Positions 9,262 to 17,733 of a DNA stretch of 64,000 nt are shown one piece after another (the first letter of the stretch is position 1; every line of letters starts with the position of its first letter). Source of the DNA: Altibacter lentus. Lineage in GTDB: Bacteria; Bacteroidota; Bacteroidia; Flavobacteriales; Flavobacteriaceae. The translations under genes and the position numbers were made by a program. Below the pieces are notes generated by a model. That model did not search any database. It was not told the DNA's origin and saw only the letters and a list, made by a program, of their open reading frames with translations. The DNA is taken from assembly GCF_000746845.1 (NCBI RefSeq), contig NZ_KN050846.1, positions 565,394 through 629,393 on the forward strand, read 5' to 3'.

Positions 9262-9792
9262 ATGGAAAAATGGTTTGAAATTTCAATTCCCTCTCTTATT
9301 GCTGTTATTATTAGTTCTATTGCAATTTATATTGCCGTAATCCTATTCACGAGACTCTTCGGTAAACGTAGTTTTTCAAAGATGTCAAGTTTTGACTTTG
9401 CAATGACAGTAGCCATCGGATCCATAATCGCAACTACCATACTCTCAAAATCGGTATCACTGGTGGAAGGAGTCATAGGCCTCTTAGCGGTATATGTACT
9501 GCAACTCAGCGCAGCGCTACTTAGACGATGGAAACTTTTTCAGAAATTAATAGATAATCAGCCGTTGCTCCTTATGGATGGACAGCAGATCTTGGATAAG
9601 AATTTGCAAAAAGCCAGAGTGACCGAAGGCGATCTGCGCTCTAAATTACGAGAAGCGAATGTGTTGGATCTCAATGAGGTTAGAGCTGTAGTATTCGAAA
9701 CAACGGGTGATATCGTCGTTCTGCATACCACAAACGCTCAGAAACAAGTAAACCAGTGGCTTCTGAAAGATGTGAACCGGGACGCCACGTAG
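9262..9792 (+). CDS. DUF421 membrane protein (YetF/YcaP family)
   Basis: The 176-residue product has three hydrophobic segments in its first 80 residues, then a soluble domain. The family motifs TRLFGKRSFSKMSSFDFAMTVA and AIGSIIATTIL are clear, as is the C-terminal part with LLMDGQQI and LREANVLDLNEVRAVVFETTGD. Family members in Bacillus and enterobacteria are inner-membrane proteins of unknown biochemical function, some linked to sporulation and stress. It follows the DUF892 terminator and precedes the YqaE gene by 50 bases, in a neighbourhood of stress-type genes. Confidence 0.87.
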   Translation: MEKWFEISIPSLIAVIISSIAIYIAVILFTRLFGKRSFSKMSSFDFAMTVAIGSIIATTILSKSVSLVEGVIGLLAVYVLQLSAALLRRWKLFQKLIDNQPLLLMDGQQILDKNLQKARVTEGDLRSKLREANVLDLNEVRAVVFETTGDIVVLHTTNAQKQVNQWLLKDVNRDAT

Positions 9793-9842
9793 AATGACTT
9801 ATCCATTTAAACAATAATTAATTAATCATTAAAACATATACT

Positions 9843-9995
9843 ATGTCTTTACTAACGATCATTTTAAGTATTCTTTTACCGCCTTTAGCTGTTTTTCTGA
9901 AGCATGGTCTAGGTACAACCTTCTTGATTAGCGTCATCTTAACGCTTATAGGATGGATCCCGGGCGTGATTCATGCTTTTGTAGTCAATAGCTAA
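9843..9995 (+). CDS. YqaE/Pmp3-family small membrane protein
   Basis: A 50-residue protein with two transmembrane helices: the first contains ILSILLPPLAVFLKHG, the Pmp3 signature with paired prolines, and the second ends in GWIPGVIHAFVV. Length and both motifs match the YqaE/Pmp3 family of hyperosmotic-stress and membrane-potential proteins. The ATG follows an A-rich leader (AAAACATATACT). It lies between the DUF421 gene and the convergent SDR gene. Confidence 0.92.
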   Translation: MSLLTIILSILLPPLAVFLKHGLGTTFLISVILTLIGWIPGVIHAFVVNS

Positions 9996-10017
9996 AAAGA
10001 AGATACGCAGTGGTGAA

Positions 10018-10866
10018 CTAAGATCCTATCATCTCCCCGCCATTCACATGGAGGAACTGACCCGTGATATAACTACTGTCTTCAGAAGCTAAAAATACAT
10101 AGGCCGGAGCGACCTCACTGGGTTGGCCGGCTCTTCCAAGCGGCGTATCCTGCCCGAAATCTGATATGTCATCGAAGGTGGCCGGGATAAGGGGCGTCCA
10201 GATAGGGCCCGGTGCAACTCCGTTCACGCGAATTCCTTTGTCAGCAAGCATTTGAGACAACGATCTGGTAAAACTTACAATTGCTCCCTTGGTTGCGGAA
10301 TAATCGAGCAGGTGGTCGCTTCCGCGATATGCAGTAACAGATGCGGTGTTGATGATGGCAGCGCCTTCTTTTAGATGTTCCAGCGCAGGTTTCAGGATAT
10401 AGAAATACGGGTAGATATTCACTTCAAAGGTTTTCTTCATTTCCGAAATTGAGATCCCGGCCAGATCATCTTTAGGAAATTGCACAGCAGCATTATTGAC
10501 GACAATATCCAGCCGTCCAAACGTGTCGATCACCTGTTGTACCGCCTTTATGCAAAATGATTCGTTCGTAATGTCACCTTCGAGGAGCAAACAGCTTTGT
10601 TGCTCCTTTTCTACCATCTTCTTGGTTTGTGCGGCATCTTTATCTTCTTTGAGATAGATAATAGCCACTGCGGCTCCTTCTTTGGCAAAATGAACGGCCA
10701 CACTTCTCCCAATACCACTGTCGCCGCCCGTTATGAGGGCCACTTTGTTCTTTAGTTTATCACTTCCATTATACGTACTGCGTATAATTTCGGGTTGAGG
10801 ATGCATCTTGTGCTCTTTTCCCGGTTGTTCCTGTGACTGTTCCGGAAATTTCTTAGGTTTTTTCAT
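10018..10866 (-). CDS. SDR oxidoreductase, YhdG/YhxC general-stress type
   Basis: The 282-residue protein begins MKKPKKFPEQSQEQPG; I used the ATG at 10866 because the extension to 10902 adds residues unlike the family. After a 40-residue hydrophilic N-terminus rich in Pro and Gln, typical of the general-stress SDR subgroup, the Rossmann motif TGGDSGIGR lies at 47-54, NNAA at 124-127, and the catalytic Ser176, Tyr189 and Lys193 are in place. It ends with GQFLHVNGGEMIGS. It is an NAD(P)-dependent alcohol or aldehyde dehydrogenase of unknown substrate. It converges on the YqaE gene with 22 bases between stop codons. Confidence 0.9.
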   Translation of the reverse strand: MKKPKKFPEQSQEQPGKEHKMHPQPEIIRSTYNGSDKLKNKVALITGGDSGIGRSVAVHFAKEGAAVAIIYLKEDKDAAQTKKMVEKEQQSCLLLEGDITNESFCIKAVQQVIDTFGRLDIVVNNAAVQFPKDDLAGISISEMKKTFEVNIYPYFYILKPALEHLKEGAAIINTASVTAYRGSDHLLDYSATKGAIVSFTRSLSQMLADKGIRVNGVAPGPIWTPLIPATFDDISDFGQDTPLGRAGQPSEVAPAYVFLASEDSSYITGQFLHVNGGEMIGS

Positions 10867-11020
10867 GACTTCAAATTTTATACTAAATTTAAAAAGAACC
10901 ACCTTCCGAACTTCAAATACCGCTCATTTTTAACGAAGCCTTAACCGTAAGTTTATGAAACCAAAAAATCCCTGCTAATAAATTCAAGCAAGCTTGATTT
11001 TACGCAAGGATTATTTATTG

Positions 11021-11094
<74 letters not shown>

Positions 11095-11111
11095 GGATTC
11101 TCATGTAAACT

Positions 11112-11137
11112 AAAAAACCGAACTGTTGTCCGGTTTT
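11112..11137 (-). terminator. Possible terminator between tRNA-Pro and tRNA-Arg
   Basis: On the minus strand AAAAACCG pairs with CGGTTTTTT around a roughly 10-base loop, ending in T residues. It may end the tRNA-Pro transcript or act as a processing signal. The stem has only three G-C pairs, so this is tentative. Confidence 0.45.
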
Positions 11138-11139
11138 TG

Positions 11140-11214
11140 TCGGGGTGGCAGGATTCGAACCTGCGACCTCCTGCTCCCAAAGCAGGCGCGATAACCGGGC
11201 TACGCTACACCCCG
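11140..11214 (-). tRNA. tRNA-Pro (anticodon TGG)
   Basis: Minus-strand acceptor CGGGGTG pairs with CACCCCG; anticodon stem CCTGC/GCAGG encloses loop TTTGGGA with anticodon TGG; T-loop GTTCGAATC. Discriminator A, no encoded CCA. 75 nt. Confidence 0.95.
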
Positions 11215-11249
11215 TATATGTAATGGCTACATTACTATTATACAACTTG

Positions 11250-11333
11250 CGGAGAGACGGGGATTCGAACCCCGGCAACGGTTGCCCGTTGACAGATTAG
11301 CAATCTGCTCCATTACCACTCTGGCACCTCTCC
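11250..11333 (-). tRNA. tRNA-Ser (anticodon GCT)
   Basis: Minus-strand acceptor GGAGAGG pairs with TCTCTCC; anticodon loop TTGCTAA carries GCT. A long variable arm with the CAACGG/CCGTTG stem is diagnostic of tRNA-Ser, and the discriminator is G as expected for serine. 84 nt. Confidence 0.95.
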
Positions 11334-11469
11334 AATAATTAATGAACGTCATCGTAAAATGCGGATGCAAATGTAACTTTTCAATTGGTATAACGCAAAA
11401 AAATACAGCCTTTTTTACCCTAATTTATTCGGCTTATTTCAAAAGAGTTAGCAAGTAATCGCAAGCTTT

Positions 11470-12639
11470 TTATATTTTACTGCAAATCAAGAGCACTTTT
11501 TTGTCGTTCAATGTAGTGGTAAAAAAAAGATAGTGCTCCCCGCCATCCTTGAGCTTCCATTTTTTGCGTATCACTGCAACCGACTCGGGAAAATTACGGG
11601 TTGCTATGTTCGCTTTTGTAACCGTAAGAGCGTCCTTCATCGCATTTTTGTTATAAGGAACACAGGCATCGATTGCAAAACGACGCCCTGGAAATTCCCG
11701 TAAGGACTCACTGGTGTATAGATGGGTGTTGGCATGTAACTTCTTAACGCGGAATACTTCTGAAAGCAACCCAAACGCGCCGCTCTTCATAAGCGCAGCA
11801 TTGGGTTCATATAAAAAGCGCTGTGGTGTATCGAACACTTCTGAAGCTTTCGTCCCCCAAGAAAAGTCGAATTGCTGCGGTGATTCTTTTGTTACATTGA
11901 CGGTATAAATCCTTGGGTTAGATGCCAGGGATCTTTTCTTAAGCACCCACAAGAGCTCTTTCACATCGTTGTTTAATGCGATAATATGGATTTCAGAGAC
12001 ATATTTTAATGCTTCCATACCCACCGAAAGATCCAGCATAGGGGAGGTCTTTATGAGCAGCACATTACATACGTCCATAAGCGCTTCTAAATGCTCCGGG
12101 ATGTTCGGTTCACAGTCGGAGAGAAAAAAGACTTTTCCTTTCACATCGTGACGCCGCGAAGGATCGGCATAAATAACATCATAGGATGAATGTAGTACCG
12201 CTTCTATACCATTTTGAGCAAAACATCGAACATTGCGGCTCTCCAGAACTTCAAAATTGTGTGCAGCGATCATGGAAAGCTCAGTATCGATCTCAAAATG
12301 ATTTACCGTTTCAAAACGTTTCGAAAAATAATAACTGTCCACTCCAAAACCTCCGGTTGTATCGGCCAATGACGCACCAGATACCAGAGATGCTTTGTAC
12401 GCTGCTGTTGCTTCGGAAGAAGTTTGCTCAATATTCAATTTTGGCGGGTAGTAGATCCCTTCCGAAGAAAACCAGGTGGGCAATTTTAACTCGGTCTTTC
12501 TTCTGCTTTCGATCTGCTGTAACAGTTCCTGAACAGTGACCTTGGTAAACGGACTTTTTGAAAACGCAAGTTGTTCCAGCGGCCCGTCATACGAACGGAT
12601 GAACGTCTGGACTTCGGTATGCAGGAGATTGTGGTTCAA
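11470..12639 (-). CDS. Class I SAM methyltransferase with THUMP-like domain
   Basis: The 389-residue protein has an N-terminal helical part, a Rossmann methyltransferase core with motif I LADTTGGFGVDSYYF (about 91-105) and an active-site-like YADPSRR, then a C-terminal THUMP-like domain. This matches the Bacteroidota PG_1098-type family, thought to modify RNA; the target base is unknown. The start is TTG: a stop codon lies only six bases upstream in frame, and no ATG gives the expected N-terminus. That same TAG is the stop of the upstream AI-2E permease gene, so the two genes are in the same frame separated by TAG TCC CTA, and read-through or re-initiation is conceivable. Confidence 0.85.
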   Translation of the reverse strand: MNHNLLHTEVQTFIRSYDGPLEQLAFSKSPFTKVTVQELLQQIESRRKTELKLPTWFSSEGIYYPPKLNIEQTSSEATAAYKASLVSGASLADTTGGFGVDSYYFSKRFETVNHFEIDTELSMIAAHNFEVLESRNVRCFAQNGIEAVLHSSYDVIYADPSRRHDVKGKVFFLSDCEPNIPEHLEALMDVCNVLLIKTSPMLDLSVGMEALKYVSEIHIIALNNDVKELLWVLKKRSLASNPRIYTVNVTKESPQQFDFSWGTKASEVFDTPQRFLYEPNAALMKSGAFGLLSEVFRVKKLHANTHLYTSESLREFPGRRFAIDACVPYNKNAMKDALTVTKANIATRNFPESVAVIRKKWKLKDGGEHYLFFTTTLNDKKVLLICSKI

Positions 12640-12645
12640 TAGGGA

Positions 12646-13740
12646 CTACAGGTTTTTGGTAAGACGTTTCACGATCTTATATTCTGAAAGGAATTCCTTC
12701 GCTACTACCTTTAAGGTGGTATAGACCGGCACGGCAAGGATCATTCCTGCGATACCCACCAGATACCCGCCAATCAGGATCACTATAAATATTTCCAGTG
12801 GATGCGAACGAACGCTCTTTCCGAAGATCACAGGTTGAGTGATCAAATTATCGAACAATTGCGCGATAGAATAGCCAATAAGCACGATCACCAGTAAAGG
12901 TAACAATTCTGAAGAAAAATCGGCTCCAAGATTGTTAGAAACCACCACCAGCATCATGACCACACTACCAAAAAGCGGTCCTAAATAGGGAACGATATTC
13001 AGGAAAGCACAAATAAGTGCAATGGCAATAGCATTATGGATATCCAAATAGAGCAATAATACAGAGTAGAAAAGCGTAAGTATCATGATCTGTAGCAACA
13101 ACCCCAGAAAATACCGAGACAACAGCTCCTTTACCTTGGTAAGTACATTTAAAAACCGCTGCTCCCTGCTGGGGTGCGCGAACACCAGTACCGCACGTGC
13201 TATAAGTTTTTCGTCCCTTAGTAAAAAGAACGAGATAAAGAGCACCGAAAAAAGCCCTACCACGAAGCCGCCAATATTACTGAAGAAAATATCAATAAAA
13301 CTGGGGATGATCTCCAAATTGAAGTTTCGTACATATTCGGTTCGTTTTATCGCCTCGACGATCTTAATCTTTTCAACGCCCAGATAATCACTTGCCTGGA
13401 TGTTAAGTTCGTTCAAGTCTGATTTTACCAATGCGAAATCGATTTCTGCGATGTTCTTGCTTTGTTCTATGATAATAGGAACAAAGATACGTAACATAAG
13501 CGCTACCGAGCCAATGACCAGCAGGAGTGTGAAGAATGCGGCTAAGGTATTGCCAAAACGCAGGCGTCTTGTTAGAAAAAGGACGACCGGCCTAAAGATT
13601 AAGGAGACCACCATTGCGATACCAATATAAAGCAGGAGCGCCTGTATCTTAAAGACGAACCAGAACAAAATAAATATACCTGTAATAACCGCCAAGGCTT
13701 TTAAGATGCCCAAAGCGATACTTCTTGCTTTTGCTTTCAC
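12646..13740 (-). CDS. AI-2E family transporter/permease
   Basis: The product (364 residues from the GTG at 13740) has about eight hydrophobic segments and the family's central soluble domain. The motifs NIVPYLGPLFGS and a C-terminal GIAGMILAVPVYTTLK are characteristic of PF01594. Members include TqsA and Na+/H+ antiporter-like or exporter proteins, so the substrate is open. No ATG is available at the N-terminus; GTG at 13740 gives MKAKARSIALG, and a TTG at 13758 is the alternative. A TATCTTTA box lies just upstream of the GTG. It is followed after six bases by the THUMP-like methyltransferase. Confidence 0.88.
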   Translation of the reverse strand: MKAKARSIALGILKALAVITGIFILFWFVFKIQALLLYIGIAMVVSLIFRPVVLFLTRRLRFGNTLAAFFTLLLVIGSVALMLRIFVPIIIEQSKNIAEIDFALVKSDLNELNIQASDYLGVEKIKIVEAIKRTEYVRNFNLEIIPSFIDIFFSNIGGFVVGLFSVLFISFFLLRDEKLIARAVLVFAHPSREQRFLNVLTKVKELLSRYFLGLLLQIMILTLFYSVLLLYLDIHNAIAIALICAFLNIVPYLGPLFGSVVMMLVVVSNNLGADFSSELLPLLVIVLIGYSIAQLFDNLITQPVIFGKSVRSHPLEIFIVILIGGYLVGIAGMILAVPVYTTLKVVAKEFLSEYKIVKRLTKNL

Positions 13741-13774
13741 TGCGTAAAGATAGCACAATCCCCCTACGAAAGTA

Positions 13775-14278
13775 TCAAAGTTTTGTTAAGGAGAACAGGG
13801 CGATAGCTGCCGCCTGGATCACATTCATACTGCTGTTTTCACCGTACATAGTGATGTGTGTAGTTACCGTTGTGTGATTTAATAAATCTTCTGAAATGCC
13901 ATGTCGTTCTCCGCCAATACAAAGTACGGTTTTTGATGACTTCGGAAGGGAAAGTGTTTCCAAAGGCACGCTGTTTTGGGTGATCTCTAATCCAATAAAA
14001 GTATAAGCCTTGCTTTTTAACCGGGCAACTTCTGAAGCAAGATCCGTCACTTCGCGATATGCCATTTTTTGATGCGTATTCCGGGAGGTTCGCAACAATC
14101 TGTTCGATTCAATATTAAGGACACAGTTGTAAAAGAGGATCTCTTCCACACCAAATGCCTCACAGACCCGAAAGAGAGCTCCAATGTTCGCCGGACTGTG
14201 AAGCGAATCGCAGAGCACAACAGTAGGAAATTTTTTAGGAGAGAAGGGGGTAGCGTTATGGGAAAGCTGAGAGTTCAT
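13775..14278 (-). CDS. SpoU/TrmH-family RNA 2'-O-methyltransferase
   Basis: The 167-residue single-domain SPOUT enzyme has motif 1 HSPANIGALFRVCEAFGVEEI, motif 2 VLCIGGERHGIS and motif 3 ENSSMNVIQAAAIALF, which together form the knotted SAM site. There is no N-terminal substrate-binding extension, so the length suggests TrmH/TrmL-like modification of tRNA; I cannot assign the site. Its ATG overlaps the stop of the upstream DUF4159 gene by one base (TAATG), implying translational coupling. The AI-2E gene follows downstream on the same strand. Confidence 0.9.
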   Translation of the reverse strand: MNSQLSHNATPFSPKKFPTVVLCDSLHSPANIGALFRVCEAFGVEEILFYNCVLNIESNRLLRTSRNTHQKMAYREVTDLASEVARLKSKAYTFIGLEITQNSVPLETLSLPKSSKTVLCIGGERHGISEDLLNHTTVTTHITMYGENSSMNVIQAAAIALFSLTKL

Positions 14279-14922
14279 TAGTTTTCGAAGGCATACATGA
14301 TAATATTGGCCCCCATTTGCAATGCCTTTTGACGCACGTCGGCAGGATCGTTGTGGATCTCCGGATTTTCCCAGCCATCACCTAAGTCACTCTCGAAGGT
14401 ATAAAGCAATAATAGGCGTCCCTCGTGTTCAATTCCGAATGCTTGTGGCCGACCTCGATCGTGTTCATGAATTTTAGGCAAACCCTTCGGAAATGGGAAG
14501 GCTATGGAAAAAATAGGATGATTTCCCGCAAGTTCCTTCAGTTCCTTGTCGGGAAACAGTTTGACCAATTCCTTCCGAAGAAATTGATCCATTCCGTAGT
14601 TATCATCAATATGCAGAAAACCGCCGCTAAGCAGATAATTCCGCAGGTTCTCGGCTTCTTCGGCGCTAAAATAGACATTACCGTGACCGGTCATATGCAC
14701 AAACGGATAATCGTAAATATCCACGCTTCCCGGTGTGACCGTTTGAGGCTTACGTGCTATGGTTGTGTTTATTTGCTGATTGCAAAACTGGATAAGATTG
14801 GGTAAGGCCGTGGGATTGCTGTACCAATCGCCTCCTCCGCCGTATTGCAGCACGGCAATCTCCTGAGCATTCACAAAAAGAGGGGCAAGGGCTATTATAA
14901 AAAATAATGAAAGTAATCGCAT
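14278..14922 (-). CDS. DUF4159 secreted protein
   Basis: The 214-residue product starts MRLLSLFFIIALAPLFVNAQ, a signal peptide with the NAQ cleavage site; the frame is open upstream to 15000 but those residues bury the signal, so the ATG at 14922 is preferred. The mature domain has the DUF4159 motifs VLQYGGGGDWYSNP, YPFVHMTGHGNVYFS, GGFLHIDDNYG and GRLLLLYTFESDLGDGW. The fold resembles a glutamine-amidotransferase-like flavodoxin fold, but no catalytic nucleophile is evident and the function is not known. It is translationally coupled to the downstream SpoU methyltransferase gene. Confidence 0.87.
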   Translation of the reverse strand: MRLLSLFFIIALAPLFVNAQEIAVLQYGGGGDWYSNPTALPNLIQFCNQQINTTIARKPQTVTPGSVDIYDYPFVHMTGHGNVYFSAEEAENLRNYLLSGGFLHIDDNYGMDQFLRKELVKLFPDKELKELAGNHPIFSIAFPFPKGLPKIHEHDRGRPQAFGIEHEGRLLLLYTFESDLGDGWENPEIHNDPADVRQKALQMGANIIMYAFEN

Positions 14923-14968
14923 CGTGTTCAAAAATACGAAAACTAGGGATGTGGTGCGATAGATACGT

Positions 14969-15184
14969 CTACGAAATTTTGGAAAGAATACCGCTTCCAA
15001 GTAGATCTGTAAATTTCATCCAGTCTTGCACCAAACGCTGTGGAGCCATCCCATTGTGGGAGATCGCTAAGGTTTGGTCTAGTGACCTGGAATCCTCAAT
15101 GAACGCGTTTGTAACGGTAAGAATACCGGAAGCAATAGTAGGCAAGTTCAAGGAGTGTTCAAATTTTCGGGCTGCTGGGGACAT
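14969..15184 (-). CDS. Possible small protein, 71 residues
   Basis: An open frame of 71 codons starts ATG TCC CCA GCA and lies 46 bases upstream of the DUF4159 gene on the same strand. It is preceded by an A-rich stretch (TAAAATAAG) compatible with a Bacteroidota leader. The sequence is helix-compatible and mixed in composition, with no signal peptide, cysteine or known motif. No overlapping frame is a better candidate. It could be a conserved small hypothetical protein or chance; I do not recognise it. Confidence 0.35.
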   Translation of the reverse strand: MSPAARKFEHSLNLPTIASGILTVTNAFIEDSRSLDQTLAISHNGMAPQRLVQDWMKFTDLLGSGILSKIS

Positions 15185-15189
15185 ATGAA

Positions 15190-15565
15190 CATTCTTATTT
15201 TACAGGAGCCAAACTAAGTAATATTTTTTAAAAAAAGAATAAATATTTTAGTTTTTTTACGATTAAGTGCAAATAATATCGTTTAAATGCAGTGTTTCAA
15301 AGAGTTAATTACAGTCAAAAATTAATAAAAAGCTAGTGTTTACAGTAGTTGACAATGTTTTTACTGAATTTGAAGGTATATTTCATGAACGTTTGGTGCT
15401 GCTTCTAAAAACATGAACCGATAGGCTCTATGGCACCAAAAATGTATGAAATTTCCTCAAAATAAGACAGTTAACGAATATATCGATAGGGTATAATTAG
15501 ATTTACCGACTAAAAGATGGTACGCCAAAAGAAACGATAATTAGTAGGTATCACGTCCCTTTAAA
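15190..15565. other. AT-rich intergenic region, no gene recognised
   Basis: About 375 bases, very AT-rich at its left end. It lies between the 5' ends of minus-strand genes and the rsmE 3' end. Short in-frame stretches on the plus strand (for example around 15350-15415) look mildly protein-like but are broken by stops, so this could be a decayed gene remnant. No hairpin terminator with a good stem and no tRNA are seen. Confidence 0.4.
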
Positions 15566-16279
15566 CTAATCTTCATTAACAAAGGCTACACTATGGCATG
15601 CGACGATGGCTGCGGTTTCGGTACGGAGACGAGAATCTCCAAGACTTACCGGAATATAACCCCTCTCTTTGGCTAGTTCGATTTCTGAAGTTGAAAAATC
15701 TCCTTCGGGACCAATGAGCAATACAACAGAAACTCCTTTTTTTAATTCCGATTTCAAGGATGCTTTGGAGCCTTCTTCACAATGAGCAATACAACGCAGG
15801 TTTTCTGAAGTGTCGTTAGATCCCACAAAATCTTTAAAAGATACAGCCGGGTGCAAAACAGGCAGGTAAGCTTTTAGCGATTGCTTCATCGCACTCAAAA
15901 GGATCTTCTCATAACGTTCTAATTTTATCTGTTTCCGTTCACTATGGTCACAGATAATAGGCGTTATTTCAGAAATACCAATTTCTGTGGCCTTTTCCAG
16001 AAACCATTCGTATCGATCGTTCAATTTGGTAGGTGCTACTGCCAGGTGCAAACGATAGGGTAGTGGCGCTTGCTGTTGTGTCGAACGGATCTTTGCAGTG
16101 CATTTTTTTGGTTGGGTCTCTTCCAAAGTGGTTTCGAAGATAAGCCCAGTCCCATTGGTGACAAGTAATTTATCGCCCTGCTGCTTTCTAAGGACTTTGG
16201 AAATATGGCGACTCTCCTCCTTGTCGAAGATCACTTCCGTAGAAGCTTCAGAAATATGAGGCTGGTAGAATAGCTGCAT
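15566..16279 (-). CDS. rsmE: 16S rRNA m3U1498 methyltransferase RsmE
   Basis: The 237-residue SPOUT methyltransferase has the PUA-like N-terminal domain (ESRHISKVLRKQQGD) and the C-terminal knot with IGPEGDFSTSEIELA and SLGDSRLRTETAAI, the RsmE signatures. It N3-methylates U1498 of 16S rRNA in the decoding region. The KATEIG and CDHSERKQ motifs in the middle also match. The ATG overlaps the stop of the upstream TfoX-like gene by one base, so it is the last gene of a coupled tsaD - tfoX-like - rsmE operon. Confidence 0.95.
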   Translation of the reverse strand: MQLFYQPHISEASTEVIFDKEESRHISKVLRKQQGDKLLVTNGTGLIFETTLEETQPKKCTAKIRSTQQQAPLPYRLHLAVAPTKLNDRYEWFLEKATEIGISEITPIICDHSERKQIKLERYEKILLSAMKQSLKAYLPVLHPAVSFKDFVGSNDTSENLRCIAHCEEGSKASLKSELKKGVSVVLLIGPEGDFSTSEIELAKERGYIPVSLGDSRLRTETAAIVACHSVAFVNED

Positions 16280-16614
16280 TAGCCAATTTGTTTAGATTGG
16301 GCGTGTTCAATACCCAGTTCGATCCAGTGCTGCAATTTCGCTTCAGAATCGAAACCTTTTTCAGCAACAAAAATAAATTCCTTCATTGGTTTTCCGGTGA
16401 AATCCATTGGACTAACATCCGGATCGTTCAATGTCTGGTTCATCTTCCCGGGTACAACACGTACCATAAGCCTGCCTTTGGTCTCTCCTACACACATTTT
16501 TCCTTTATATAAAAAACAAGATCCCCCAAACATTTTCTTTTCGGTGATGTGTGGATTCCAGGGCAATACAGCCACCCGGATTCGTCGTACCAATGCTTCG
16601 GAATTTGTATCCAT
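16279..16614 (-). CDS. TfoX/Sxy N-terminal-domain protein
   Basis: The 111-residue protein contains only a TfoX N-terminal domain: KKMFGGSCFLYKGKMCVG is the family signature, followed by LMVRVVPG and a PMKEFIFVAE strand. Full TfoX/Sxy proteins of gammaproteobacteria regulate competence with CRP; this one lacks the C-terminal helical domain, and such stand-alone proteins have no established role in Bacteroidota. It is joined by one-base TAATG overlaps to tsaD upstream and rsmE downstream, which suggests a housekeeping rather than a competence role. Confidence 0.85.
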   Translation of the reverse strand: MDTNSEALVRRIRVAVLPWNPHITEKKMFGGSCFLYKGKMCVGETKGRLMVRVVPGKMNQTLNDPDVSPMDFTGKPMKEFIFVAEKGFDSEAKLQHWIELGIEHAQSKQIG

Positions 16615-17636
16615 TACAGTTTCATTCGTGCTTTTGCCACTACCGTGTTCTTAGCAAAGGCATGTTGTTTATATTTTAATTCGCCTACAATCGCGATCAT
16701 GGCGGCGTTGTCCGTACAATATTCAAAACGTGGAATATGTGTGGTCCATCCGTAGGTGCTTTCAGCCTCCTTTAATGCATTCCTAATTCCGCTGTTGGCA
16801 GAAACACCTCCACCAATAGCAACGGTTTTAATGCCTGTCTTCTTAACAGCGTTCTTGATCTTATCCATAAGATAATCTACAATGGTATATTGTAAACTTG
16901 CGCAGATATCGTTGATGTTTTCTGAAATAAACTGAGGATTTGCAGCTACTTCCCGTTCAATAAAATAGAGTACAGCCGTCTTTAGACCACTGAAACTAAA
17001 TTCCAACGGTCCTACTTTAGGTTTTGTAAAAGAAAAACGATGGGGATCACCTGCTTTGGCATGTGCATCGATATGCGGGCCTGCAGGATATGGGAGTCCT
17101 AAGATCTTTCCGGACTTATCGAAGGCTTCACCAACCGCGTCGTCAATGGTTTCTCCAAGAATTTCCATTTCAAAATAGTTGGTAACTTTTACAATTTGGG
17201 TGTGCCCACCACTTATGGTAAGGGCCAGAAAGGGAAAGGAAGGTGCTGTTTGTCCCTCGGCCTTGATAAAATGAGCCAGAATGTGTGCTTGCATGTGGTT
17301 GACATCAATCAATGGGATCCCTAAACCAAAGGCGAAAGACTTTGAAAATGAGGTGCCTACCAACAACGAACCCATCAATCCCGGACCGCTCGTAAAAGCT
17401 ATGGCACTTAAGTCTTTTTTGTCGATATTTGCTTTGCGCAATGCTTGGTGAACCACAGGTACGATGTTCTGTTGATGCGCACGTGATGCCAATTCTGGAA
17501 CCACACCACCATATTCTTTATGAATTGTTTGTGTGGCAACAACATTAGACAAAATAATACCGTTGTTGATCACAGCGGCAGCTGTGTCGTCACAGGAGGA
17601 TTCAATACCGAGTATGTAACAATTTTGTTGGCTCAA
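16614..17636 (-). CDS. tsaD: tRNA threonylcarbamoyladenosine synthase subunit TsaD
   Basis: The 340-residue ASKHA-fold protein has the metal-binding pair in HMQAHILAH (His114, His118), the start LGIESSCDDTAAAV, the SGPGLMGSLLVG loop and a C-terminal IGGGVSANSGIR, all diagnostic of TsaD (YgjD/Kae1). With TsaB, TsaE and TsaC it makes t6A37 in ANN-decoding tRNAs. The start codon is TTG, giving MSQQNCYILGIESSCDD; no ATG fits. It diverges from the tamB-like gene and heads a three-gene operon with tfoX-like and rsmE. Confidence 0.96.
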   Translation of the reverse strand: MSQQNCYILGIESSCDDTAAAVINNGIILSNVVATQTIHKEYGGVVPELASRAHQQNIVPVVHQALRKANIDKKDLSAIAFTSGPGLMGSLLVGTSFSKSFAFGLGIPLIDVNHMQAHILAHFIKAEGQTAPSFPFLALTISGGHTQIVKVTNYFEMEILGETIDDAVGEAFDKSGKILGLPYPAGPHIDAHAKAGDPHRFSFTKPKVGPLEFSFSGLKTAVLYFIEREVAANPQFISENINDICASLQYTIVDYLMDKIKNAVKKTGIKTVAIGGGVSANSGIRNALKEAESTYGWTTHIPRFEYCTDNAAMIAIVGELKYKQHAFAKNTVVAKARMKL

Positions 17637-17733
17637 AATGAAAAAGGCATATTTATTGGAGTCAAAATTAAAACTTTAAAAGCGTATCAAAAAACTTAGG
17701 AAAATAATACTTCGCACTTTCGCAATAATTGTA

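Noticed and set aside
16279-16614. Natural-competence regulator TfoX/Sxy
   Set aside because: Only the N-terminal domain is present and it is coupled to tRNA and rRNA modification genes; competence control is not supported.
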